Positions 54,721 through 64,000 of a stretch of DNA of 64,000 nt are shown piece after piece (position 1 is the stretch's first letter; every line of letters starts with the position of its first letter). The notes below the pieces were generated by a model, which worked only from the letters and a program-made list of their open reading frames with translations, did no database searches and had not been told where the DNA came from. The translations under genes and the position numbers were made by a program. The stretch comes from Globodera rostochiensis. Lineage: Eukaryota; Nematoda; Chromadorea; Rhabditida; Heteroderidae. The stretch covers positions 2,717,501 to 2,781,500 of the forward strand of contig JAEVLN010000001.1 in NCBI GenBank assembly GCA_018350325.1. The letters run 5' to 3'.

Positions 54721-55461
54721 TTATTAACTAACAGTTGCTGAAAATGGGAGAAAATTTGTTAAAATGTGATCAGAAAAAATGTGCCACTGTTCAAATGCAG
54801 ATAAATATGTAAGTAGGACTTGAGCTAGCCACAATCACTCACTATCAGTTAAAAAATGCCAAAACTTTGGTGTGGGTTGGGGGAGGGGATTGAAAACATA
54901 AATAAAAAAATGACCGACAATTAGAGCTCGCCAGGGTCTTTCGAAATTCCAATTTCAGACTTTTTTGGTAACCACTGGACACCAATGTATTCAGAGACAA
55001 ATGGAAAAAAGTGTGCATTACATATTGGTCAACTCCAGTAGCAGACAAATTAGGCGAAACGCCAAATTTAATTTCTTTTTTAAACTAATGACACAGGTTC
55101 AAATCCCCTCCACGACATTCGAATTTTTAGGGTAAACCCAACTCATCCACCAATCAAGATCGAGGCAATAGTACCTTGCTTAACCTTAACCGATTTAGAA
55201 ATTCTTAACGCCAAATGTTTTTTCTACAAAATGATAAATTACTTTTTATTTCACGCTTTTGCTGACCAAAATAAACATTTTGCTGCGTCTTTTTATGAGT
55301 TTTGTTTGAGAGCACCATCCAACATAATCAATCATTTTTAATGAGCAACCTTTTCGTAATGATCAGACAATTTTGACAATAGCAATAATTGGTCATTATT
55401 ATTCGTTATTTTAAATTGCAACTTCAGTCAAAAATTTTTGAAATATTTGATCAAATTCCAT
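54721..55461. other. Intergenic spacer between GSS-like and midasin genes
   Basis: Both genes are on the minus strand, with the GSS-like gene upstream. The 740-bp spacer is AT-rich and I see no gene, RNA or repeat in it. Confidence 0.5.
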
Positions 55462-55856
55462 TCAAATTTGCGCCTCCAACATTTCGGCTGCGGGGAAAAG
55501 CAGTGGCGAGTCGATTGTGCCACCGCCGAAAACCACTCCACCCTGATTCACATTTGAGGGCTTAAAAAAGAACATTTTTTAAAATTTTAATTAAATTTAA
55601 ATATTGATTTTTTAATTTTTAACTTTCACTATTTACTCTAAGCCTACTTTGCTTCGGATGGTTTGCCCATCGACAGAATTGTGCAGAATTTGACCGGTCG
55701 ATTGGTTTCCGATCAGTGATGCGTAAATGCCCAATTCGCTCACAACATCTTCCATTTGTGGCCGGCTTCATTTGACGCAGCATAAAATTCTGCAACAAAA
55801 AAAAACAATTAAAAATTGTGCAAATTTTTGAAAAATCAAAACAAAAATTGGCAGAA

Positions 55857-56277
55857 TGTTATGGATGAGAAAAGAGAGAGAGCAAATGATCGGCCTTTGA
55901 TCAAACCGACAACGCAATTTCTCCTCTCCCTCTCTTCTCCCTTTTTTCCTCTAACGGCCTTTCCCCAACCCTTCCCGTTATGTTTCGTTCTCCTCCCCCA
56001 AACAGTTGTTGTGGGCCAAATCCCTCCCCAGTGTTCGTTTATAAGATTGGATCTTTTTGTGATTGGAGTCAGTCCGTCAGTCTGTCAGTCCATCAGTTCG
56101 TTCGGCTAACAATTTGGCGGAGATTGAATAATAAAAGTAATTGCCGCATCGCCTTCGAACCTTTCCCCCCAAAAAACACTCCAACTAAGAGGGTTAGCCC
56201 GGACTGCGAACCCTCCCATCCAGGGGCTTGCCCGTGGATGGGAGGGGGCCCAACAGTCCACGGGGACGGGCATATTA
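55857..56277 (+). repeat. Left LTR
   Basis: Starts TGTTATGGATG and ends GGGCATATTA (TG...TA rather than TG...CA). It contains a pyrimidine-rich upstream half, a TTTATAAGA promoter-like box near 56038 and GAATAATAAAAG with AATAAA near 56128. The open frames in it are incidental. Confidence 0.93.
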
Positions 56278-56293
56278 TGGTCCAGCTGGACGG
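56278..56293 (+). promoter_or_regulatory. Primer binding site
   Basis: TGGTCCAGCTGGACGG begins at the first base after the LTR, as expected for pairing with the CCA end of a tRNA. The tRNA was not identified. A C20 run follows at about 56309. Confidence 0.75.
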
Positions 56294-57164
56294 ATTAGAA
56301 CCCCCAAACCCCCCCCCCCCCCCCCCCCCAAATTTCCCGCTCCCCAATTTTCGCTCACATTTTCCCATACCCAATTTTCGCCTTTTTACGCACCCCCATT
56401 TCATAACTTTTTACATTTCATCGCTCGATAAGCTTTTGCCCAAAGTCGCATTTTAACCCCCTCTACGGTCTCTTCCGAGTCTCGACCCCCTCCCAAATGA
56501 GTTCGTCTCTTTTTCCTCTCTCTCTCTTCCCCATTGTCTCTCCTCACCCCCTCATTGTCCCCAATTGCTCCGAACCAAAGACAGCCGATTGCTGCCAATT
56601 TCCCAATTGTCATTCTCCCTCTCTGCTCCCCCACCCTTCCGCGGCCGGGCCCCATACCCGCGGATTGGGACATCACAGCGCTAATTAATGACTCGGGGGG
56701 ATAAGCACCGAGGGAGGCAACATCATTGGCCGCCAAAACTATTTTAGTCCCGGGACACAAATCAAAAAAAAATCCTACACCCCCTCCCACCCTTTCCACC
56801 GCCGGCGCCCATTCGGTGGAATTGGGCAATTGTCAAATTAATTAATTGACTTGGGAGAAAAGGGTCGGGAAAACCAAAACCAAAGGCCAAAAAACCAATC
56901 GGGAACGGGCAAAAAGGGAAACACATCGGGGATCGAAGGGTCAGAAGACAAAGAGATCAAAGGATCGGAAGACCAATGGACCAAAGCTCGGAAGACAGAA
57001 GATCGGACGAATTAATCACCGAGCGAGGATTATATACGGAGAGGCACAAAGAAGGGGACGCCCTTCATCCTCCGCCGCCCAGGCCAATCGTATCACCACT
57101 CTCATTCTTTTATCATTCACTCAACGAACGACAACCGACCGGCCCAATTTTATTTGAAACCTTA

Positions 57165-57690
57165 TTCCAAACTCGACAACAATAATCCGGCAAATTCGAC
57201 AACATTATTCCGGAAAATTAGACAACATATTCCAGCAAATTAGACAACAATAATCCGGCAAACACGACAACACTAATATTCCAACAAACGACCACGACAA
57301 CACTAATATTCCAATCATTACGACGTCGATTGAACTCTACGAAGTGGGACGAAACGAGAGGGAAGACGGAAGAAAAGCTCTACGAAGTGAGAGACGAAAA
57401 CGAGAGGGAAGACGGAAGATCGGAAGAAAAGCTCTACGAAGTGAGACGAAAACGAGAGGGAAGACGGAAGAAAAGCTCTACGAAGTGAGACGAAACGAGA
57501 GGGAAGACGGAAGAAAAGCTATACAAAGTGAGACGAAAACGAGAGGGAAAACGGAAGAAAAGCTCTACGAAGCGAGACAAAACGAGAGGGAAGACGGAAG
57601 AAAAGCTCTACGAAGTGAGACGAAACGAGTGGGAAGATTGGAAGAAAAACTCTACGAAGTGGGACGAGCGAGAGAGGACTGAAGAAGAAG
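57165..57690 (+). repeat. Two tandem repeats in the retrotransposon leader
   Basis: At 57165-57320 there are five to six copies of a 22-26-bp AAATTnGACAACAnTATTCCGG unit. At 57335-57680 there are seven to eight copies of a ~44-bp purine-rich unit (CTCTACGAAGTGAGACGAAA, CGAGAGGGAAGACGGAAGAAAAG). The 112-codon frame over the second block is repeat-derived. Confidence 0.75.
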
Positions 57691-57757
57691 CCACTGACCA
57701 AGAGGGACTGGGCGGACAGAGAGAACGCTGAAGCGGACACAGAAGGAATTGCGGAAG

Positions 57758-58853
57758 ATGGACATTGACCAGCTGCGCGCGCGCATTGCGGCCTTGGAAC
57801 GGGAATTACAGACGTCCAACAGTTCGAGAGGATCGCCGTTGCCCACTCTCTACGACGGAAGCGAAGATTTTCAGCAGTATTTGAAGAACTTTAATACACT
57901 GGCCACTGCCCACAATTGGCCACCTGCGAGGTGCACGCAAATCCTACCGCTTTATCTCCGAGGTGCCCCAAAGCGGTCTACGATGGGCTGAGCAAGGCGG
58001 AAAAGACGAACTGGATGAGTCTGGTTGACGCGTTGGCAGACAAGCTGAAGAGGGTGTTCTCGAGTGTAACGGCGAGACAAAAACTGGCGCGGAGGAAGCA
58101 GAGATCAGGCGAGAGTTTCGAGGAGTTTGCACAAGCCGTCAGCGAGTTGGTTTCCCGAGCATACCCGGACCATTGCCTCGAGATGAATTTGGCCAGTCTA
58201 AATTTGGGTGCCCACGAAAATGATGTCAAACGAGAAAACGAAAATCGGCTGAAGCTATTCCGTTCGGGAGTCGCGCGGGATTTTTTTAGAGCCAACATGC
58301 TGCCCCAATTGAAGGAGAAAGCTCTTTACATGGAGGAACCGACGACGTTGGAAGAAGCATTGACGCAGGCAAAACGAATTGAACAAGTCCAGAGCTTGAT
58401 GGAAGACATTTGGAAGCAACCACACGAGACAAAAGCCGAAATTACAATATCCGTAGTGAATCTCCGCACCAAGTGGAATGAGCTGCACGGACTGCTAGCA
58501 AATGCTAATCGGATGCACCGGGATGAGGATTGCCAGCGTGACTGGGAGGAGGATTGCCAGAGTGACTGGGACGAGAACCGCCATCAAGACTGGGACAATT
58601 GCCATCAAGACTGGGATGAGAATTGCCAGCAGGACTGGGCCAGCGCGACGGAGAGGAGGATTGCCAGCGTGATTGGGAGGAGAATTGCTATCATGACGGG
58701 GAGGAGTGCGAGCGCGACGGGGAGGAGGATTGCGAGCGCGACGGGGAGGAGGATTGCCAGTACGATTGGGACGAGAATTGCCAGCATGACTGGGACGAGA
58801 ATTGCGAGCGCGACGGGGAGAAGGATTGCCACCATGACTGGGAGGAGGATTGA
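57758..58853 (+). pseudogene. Retrotransposon gag with frame breaks and acidic Cys/Trp repeat tail
   Basis: From ATG 57758 (MDIDQLRARIAALEREL, a short coiled coil) the frame gives YDGSEDFQQYLKNFNTLA. It breaks near 57970, where KRSTMG meets a stop but the next frame continues with KAVYDGLSKAEKTNW. The gag core follows in that frame: RQKLARRKQRSGESFEEFAQ, ELVSRAYPDHCL, FRSGVARDFFRANML and LEEALTQAKRIE. The C-terminus is a 30-bp-type tandem repeat encoding (D/E)DCQxDWDEN units. A second frame break near 58635 moves the rest (GEEDCERDGEEDCQ) to another frame, ending at 58853. There is no classical CCHC knuckle. It is a structural protein packaging element RNA; as assembled it cannot be made as one chain without frameshifting. 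Confidence 0.75.
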
Positions 58854-59284
58854 ACTTGGGTTGAGATATGTTCGTAGGAATGCCGCAGCAAATTTCAAAT
58901 TCAAAAAATAAAATAAAATACAAAAACAAATTTGTTTCGGCAATCCCCAACATAACGATCACTGACTTGTCATTTCTGTCATATTCACCCCATCCCTCTC
59001 TGTATCTCTTTCACTTTCTTTCTTCCTCACCACCACTCCACCAGACAACAATCACAATAACAACAAAAAACTCGATTTCGCTAACGTGACAACAATTCTG
59101 GATGGCAAACAACAAAAGGTCAGACGGGCAAAAGATGGAAGTCTAAATATTCGGATGATTGACTACGCGAAAAGGAAGCGAAGAACTTCGAGGCCACTTC
59201 ATTTGCAACTCAGATGCCCATCAGCCTTTGTTCATTTTTGGATTTATCCCACGCCATCAAACTAATTCGCCGCGGGGCGGCTTT

Positions 59285-59299
59285 AAAGGAGCAGGGGAG
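59285..59299 (+). promoter_or_regulatory. Polypurine tract
   Basis: AAAGGAGCAGGGGAG directly upstream of the right LTR, the expected second-strand primer position. Confidence 0.8.
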
Positions 59300-59720
59300 T
59301 GTTATGGATGAGAAAAGAGAGAGAGCAAATGATCGGCCTTTGATCAAACCGACAACGCAATTTCTCCTCTCCCTCTCTTCTCCCTTTTTTCCTCTAACGG
59401 CCTTTCCCCAACCCTTCCCGTTATGTTTCGTTCTCCTCCCCCAAACAGTTGTTGTGGGCCAAATCCCTCCCCAGTGTTCGTTTATAAGATTGGATCTTTT
59501 TGTGATTGGAGTCAGTCCGTCAGTCTGTCAGTCCATCAGTTCGTTCGGCTAACAATTTGGCGGAGATTGAATAATAAAAGTAATTGCCGCATCGCCTTCG
59601 AACCTTTCCCCCCAAAAAACACTCCAACTAAGAGGGTTAGCCCGGACTGCGAACCCTCCCATCCAGGGGCTTGCCCGTGGATGGGAGGGGGCCCAACAGT
59701 CCACGGGGACGGGCATATTA
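59300..59720 (+). repeat. Right LTR
   Basis: Has the same length as the left LTR and no differences that I could see. It is followed by the target duplication CAGAA. Confidence 0.93.
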
Positions 59721-60419
59721 CAGAACTTTCATAGTTTTGTGCTGAGAAAATTTTCGATTTTTGATGGAATTTGTTAAGAAAAATGATCCAAAACGCTGCA
59801 TCGCGGAAGGTCAAAAAATGATCGGTTGGAATTCCGGACCCAAAAAATGTGCAGAAACCCGAAAAACGGAATTTCAAAATTTGATTTATTTATTTTTTTC
59901 TAAGATATTCTCGCACAGTGTTCATCATCTTGACCACCAACGGATTGATTCGTTGCTGAAGAATGTAGGCGGCCCTGTCCTGCTTGCTCAGCTTTTGCAA
60001 CATCTCCGCCACCTGTTCGTCAAAGAAGTTGCCGAGGCCGGCCTTCAACTGCGACTTCAGCACATAATTGCATGGCGATCTGATTGCTGCCTTCAAAACG
60101 ACGGAAAACATTTTTTAAAATGATTTTAAAAAAACATTAAATAATTTAAGTAATTAAATAACAATATTATATAGTATATTATTTCATTTTTTAATAAAAG
60201 TTTTGCATTAAACAACCACCTCAATGACTTCTTTAGTCGCGTTGTCGTCCTCTTCCAGGCCCCAGAGGCCTGTGAACGTACTGCGCAGTTGGGCCACAAA
60301 CTTCGAATTGTTCGGAATGAAGCGTTCCAACATGCCCGGCTTGGCCAAAACCTAAAAATTCGAGACGAAATTCTTGGGAAATCGCGCCAGGCCGCGTCTG
60401 GACCCTATGTATTGTCCTC

Positions 60420-60800
60420 CGAACTCCAGTCAAAAGTCTTAGGCCTAAGCCTAACAAACCCCAGGCCAGGATGGCTTAGGGCTAAGCTAGGCTTAATCTT
60501 AGCTTCAGTACGGGACTGAATCGGCACCCGGAGTGGTGATTCGGGCCGCTAGACTTTGAGACAGACTTATGAATTGCTTGAAATAGAAATATAAAACAAC
60601 ATTCGATTAAGATTTTTTCAATGTTTTTAGATCGAGAATTCCACTCGAGAGTGCGTGTCTCGTCGTGGCTTAAAAAATATATATCAATTTTTGGATTCCA
60701 TAACAGCATCGAATACAGTTACACATCCATCGAATACAGTACACATCCATCGAATACAGTACACATCCATCGAATACAGTACATCCCCCCATCTAAACAG
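60420..60800. repeat. Repeats in a GSS-like intron
   Basis: At 60435-60505 there are repeated CTTAGGCCTAAGCC/GGCTTAGG motifs related to 20150. At 60715-60785 there are four copies of the 19-bp unit ACATCCATCGAATACAGT. Non-coding. Confidence 0.7.
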
Positions 60801-61074
60801 TACACCTGCTGAATTTTTTTGGTGCAGCTGAGCAGAACACGAATGTTTGGCGACACAATGGCTGTTGACCGCTCCATCATTGTCAGTGCCGTCCATTCGC
60901 GTTCCGTCGGAAATTCGTCCGGCGCATTGCCATCCGTAATATGCACCAACGCCACCCGCTTGTTGCCGTCCATGTACAGCGAAAAGTCACCATTTTTCAT
61001 CGAGGGACATTCTTAGAAAAAAATATCTAGTATATAAGATTAAGAATTTTAGGTAAATTGTTCGTGCCAGCAAA

Positions 61075-61450
61075 TATTTGGAATGTCACCAATTTTTCCC
61101 CGCACTTTCCGAAATTTCAGACCCCGCCCCGGACATTTTTTGCTCGGGAGGGGTTTTCGTCAACCCCAAATTTTCGAAATTCCGGGATGAGAAAACCCCA
61201 AATTTTTCGAAAATCCGGGATGGAAACACCCCAAACCCCAACATTTTGCCGTTTTCGAAACACCCCAAACCCCAACATTTTGCCGTTTTCGCCTTCAAAC
61301 CCCGACATTCCCGTGCCCAAGGGGATGAACCGTATAGTTCAAACTCGTCGACACCAAGTTAAACCACGCCGAGTTTGACCTGGGGGTTGGGGTTTGATCA
61401 GGCATGGTCACGGATATCCGCGGATATATCCGGATATGGATATAGAATTC
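61075..61450. repeat. CCCCAAA-rich tandem repeats and GGATAT palindromes
   Basis: At 61160-61300 there are ~43-bp direct repeats (CACCCCAAACCCCAACATTT, TGCCGTTTTCG) and a related degenerate pair. At 61412-61442 GGATATCCGCGGATATATCC forms nested palindromes. All lie within a GSS-like intron. Confidence 0.65.
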
Positions 61451-61699
61451 AAAAAGCCTGGTGTTTTGATACAATTAAATTATAATATTATTTATTATAT
61501 TTAGTCAAACTCAACCTCTTCGATGCCTCGACGAAAGGCAACGACAACACCACCACAAGATGGCCATCCTGTTTGCCCAACTTTTCCACATCAAACTGAA
61601 TGAACCTGACGCTGCTCAAAATGCAGGAGGTCCGGCGTGTCCAAGAAGAGTAGAATGGCCTTTGGGTCACCAAACAATTTCCTTTAAAATACATAAATA

Positions 61700-62165
61700 T
61701 AATTTTCATAGATGCGCGCAAGGGGGGGGGGTCGGCTCGAGCGCTGCGAGGTGCGATGTTAGGGGGGGGGGGGTAGGGGTGGGGTTGGCGAGATTTCGCG
61801 TGCGATGTTGTAGGCCAGAGCGCCGACGCTCAAATGGTAGGCCAACTGAGCGCCGCCCGTTTTTTTCGCGCGCGATTTTTTCAACTATTTTTTAGGCGAG
61901 AGGCGGGGAGGTCGGCGGTGCCGATAGGCGCCGCCGAGAAAATTTTGAATTTTTTACTCAATTTGTTAACAGATTTGCGACCAAAGTGGCTCAAATTGGT
62001 CCAAAATTTACATTTGCGATGTTATTTCTCTCTTTTTTTTTCCTACGCTGAGAAAAAAATTTCTTTTTCAAAATTTTGGAATTTGGTGCGAGGTTGTTGG
62101 GGAGTGCCCGAGTGCGGCGTTGGGGGGGGGGGGGGGGGTCTGCCCCCCCCCCCCCCCCCTAGCGC
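61700..62165. repeat. Hairpin-family copy with G/C homopolymers
   Basis: A full hairpin copy (GGCGGTGCCGATAGGCGCCG) at 61911-61937 is followed by AGAAAATTTTGAATTTTTTA and CTCAATTTGTTAACAG. G-runs occur at 61722 and 61762, and at about 62120-62160 a G-run of about 18 is followed by TCT GC and a C-run of similar length, a perfect fold-back. Lies in a GSS-like intron. Confidence 0.7.
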
Positions 62166-62802
62166 ATCTATGATAATTTTAAATCCCACCTTATTCATTG
62201 TATATTTTAAAAAACAATTTTTTGTGTCAATTACATTATAAATAAACATTGGTCTACTATTATTATAAACAAACTAAAATTTATCGAATTTTTAATTTTG
62301 GGGTTTAAATCAAAAAACTCTTTTCTGATCACCATGTCTGGTAGACTGCGTGTGCCATGTTTTGTCGTGTTCGGTCCACTGGCGCATGCGCATTGGCCAA
62401 CATGGCCAGGCGCACAATGGCCACCTTGTCCAAAGTTTTGCGATGCAATTTTGAAACGCTGGTTGCAAAACCGATTCCTCCAAGCGGTCCAATGTTCACT
62501 TCGACCTGATTTAAATTTATTTTTTAATTAATATGGACTCAAAAAGGTATTTTGTTGTTATGTTCAGGCTGGTCATAGTAGCTGCTTTTTGGGGTTTTTC
62601 CTGCTAGATTCCTGCTTTTTCATTTTTGCTTGCTTTTTAATTTTCTAGGAATTTCGCTTAAAAATGTCCAAATTTCGAACTTTTTTTTCTTAACAACCTT
62701 GTTAAAATCTTCAAATTTTCCCCGACCCCACCCCCCCCCCCCCCTGTAAAGCAGAATTCCCAACAAAAAAATTGCTCAATTTTCTTAACAAAAAAAAAAG
62801 TT

Positions 62803-63632
62803 AAAAATTAGGGTTGACACCCCGACGTCGGGGTTGAGAATTGCGGGTTTCGGGGACAAAACCCCCGACCGAAAAGTCGGGGTTCGGGCTTTTTGCACTA
62901 AAAACTAGAGCCCGGACTTGAGCTTCGAGCGAGACTCGAGACGAGATTCTCGAAAAAATCTCGGGTCTCGAAAAATCTCGAAAATTCCGTTTTGTTCGAG
63001 ACGAGATCTCGAGGTCGAGATTCTCGAAAAATCTCGAGCCGGAACAGTCGAGATTCGAGATTTTTGAATGAAAATATAATTTTTTTTCCAAAATTCTCAG
63101 AAACTTCACCAAATTTTGTACGGGTAAGAAGGGAGCACTAAAAGCATGTCTGCAATATTTGGTCACGAAATATAAGTGTTAGCCTGTGTTCCAAGGGTTA
63201 GAAAATCAAAAGAAATTCAACGGTGAGGGGATAAATATGGTGCAGGGGTGCCATCGAAAATTTTGCAAAATAAGGACAGTGAAGCTGGGCTTGCCCTATT
63301 AGTGGGTTATGAAAGAGCCGGTGAGAAAAATTGTTAGAATTTTTTAAACATTTTTTTTAGGATTTCAAAAATAGTTTTTGAGAATTTTTATTCATTTTTT
63401 GGGAGTGAGAGGAGGTTCGGCGGTGCCGATAGGCGCCGCCGAGAACATTTTGAATTTTTAACTCAAGATCTCGAGGTCGAGATTTCTCGAGAATCTCGTC
63501 GAGATTTTTCAAGATCCTCGAGACGAGATCTCGTCTCGACCGTGCTCTACTAAAAACCCTGAAAATTTATAAATTCGGGGTCGGGGGACGAAAACCCCGG
63601 CCAAAAAAGCCGGGTCTGCCAACCCTATTAAA
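62803..63632. mobile_element. Nested inverted-repeat elements
   Basis: The outer element has ends TTAAAAATTAGGGTTGACA and (complement) TTTTTTTAATAGGGTTGGCA, followed on both sides by CGGGG-rich inverted sequence. The inner element at 62908-63547 begins GAGCCCGGACTTGAG and ends in the complement of GAGCACGGTCGAGAC. It is flanked by TA on both sides and packed with CGAGATCTCG-type palindromes. A copy of the hairpin family sits inside at about 63417-63443, and another just outside at 63640-63675. No coding capacity. Confidence 0.65.
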
Positions 63633-64000
63633 AAAATTTCCGACGGCGCCTGCTGTCGTCGGCACCGTCGGGACCCACGAACAAAAGTTTCGGCATTAAA
63701 TTCGTATTTTGCATTTAGGCTAATTCTGCTTTTTGGGGTTTACAGTTGGCACACCGGTTATGTTGTTACCTGTTTGAGTGCCAATGTGCCATCCGACGGC
63801 TCCAAATGTACCATATAATCCGAGCGCTGCATTTGCACCACCAACAGTTGGTGAACGCCTTCCTCATGGACCATTTTTGCGATTTGCACAAAACGTGCCA
63901 TGAACGGATCACCTTTAATATAAAATTTGATGTTTTTTACTCAAAATTGTCAACACACTTTTGATCACATCCTTGAATGAATCCATCAAAAATTCGTGAT

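Larger units (their letters stand above)
55852..59725 (+). mobile_element. Gag-only LTR retrotransposon, complete ends
   Basis: Two 421-bp LTRs (55857-56277 and 59300-59720) appear identical on reading. They are flanked by the 5-bp target duplication CAGAA (55852-55856 and 59721-59725). A primer binding site TGGTCCAGCTGGACGG follows the left LTR at 56278, and a purine tract AAAGGAGCAGGGGAG abuts the right LTR (59285-59299). The 3-kb interior has one gag region and no protease, reverse transcriptase or integrase, so it depends on another element for movement. It lies antisense in the intron between the last three exons of the GSS-like gene. The matching LTRs point to a recent insertion. Confidence 0.93.
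55462..64000 (-). pseudogene. Glutathione-synthetase-like gene (5' end outside window, frame-broken)
   Basis: Minus-strand exons in order: 64000-63959 (partial), 63912-63770 (MARFVQIAKMVHEEG, RSDYM), 62505-62333 (VEVNIGPLGG), 61681-61516 (FGDPKAILLFLD), 61011-60806 (DGNKRVALVHITDG), 60351-60220 (KPGMLERFIP), 60090-59917 (YVLKSQLKAGLGNFF, AAYILQQRINPL), 55789-55648 (SELGIYASLIG), 55560-55462 (GGVVFGGGTIDSP). The order and motifs match eukaryotic glutathione synthetase, which joins gamma-Glu-Cys and Gly using ATP. RSDYM and EVN of the substrate/Mg site remain, but the ATP/Mg Gly-rich loop (KPQxEGGG in the active enzyme) reads KSQLKAGLG, losing the Glu. One-base insertions near 61590, 61000 and 55753 each shift the frame while flanking exons stay alignable. 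It may be a decaying GS-like paralogue, or an intact one with assembly errors. Confidence 0.8.

Noticed and set aside
55857..56456. Open frames in the LTRs (identical in both copies)
   Set aside because: They are repeated because the LTRs are repeated. Composition is pyrimidine-rich and they have no domain.
57344..57682. 112-codon Arg/Glu/Lys repeat protein
   Set aside because: It is a purine-rich tandem repeat in the leader of the retrotransposon, upstream of gag.

Overview
The window looks like nuclear DNA of a nematode, most likely a cyst nematode (Heteroderidae, Globodera or Heterodera type). Genes are cut into many small exons by mostly short, T-rich introns ending in TTTTAG or TTTTCAG. 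The families present include a glutathione-synthetase-like gene and remnants of a lineage-expanded F-box-like family that I associate with cyst nematodes. The genus is inferred from memory of families, not from a search.

Layout. 1-4.0 kb: two related small secreted Cys-rich peptide genes, the second frameshifted, separated by AT-rich DNA with element remnants. 4.0-19.6 kb: an accessory block. Three copies of a segment carrying broken F-box-like genes, and two copies of a Gln-rich remnant, are interleaved with a satellite (129-bp unit and a 95-bp deletion form). The satellite array is split at 13.45-16.71 kb by a gag-only LTR-element remnant. 19.6-21.6 kb: inverted and tandem repeats and a MITE. 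21.6-30.3 kb: three forward genes in close succession, an M17 leucyl aminopeptidase, a TXNDC17/TRP14-like thioredoxin and a DJ-1/PARK7 protein. 30.6-32.2 kb: a BED zinc-finger gene on the minus strand. 32.5-54.7 kb: the complete multi-exon midasin (MDN1/Rea1) gene on the minus strand, with an ER thioredoxin (TXNDC12-like) gene nested antisense in one intron. 55.5-64.0 kb: a minus-strand glutathione-synthetase-like gene running off the window. One of its introns holds a 3.86-kb gag-only LTR retrotransposon with two 421-bp LTRs, a 5-bp target duplication, a primer binding site and a polypurine tract.

How the genes relate. Aminopeptidase M17, TRP14, DJ-1, TXNDC12 and glutathione synthetase all belong to thiol/redox or glutathione metabolism, so the housekeeping part of the window is a loose redox neighbourhood around the ribosome-biogenesis gene midasin. 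The most notable single locus is the glutathione-synthetase-like gene. Its fold-defining exons are recognisable, but the Gly-rich ATP/Mg loop is altered and three single-base insertions break the frame. It is therefore either a decaying member of an expanded GS-like family or a copy damaged by assembly errors.
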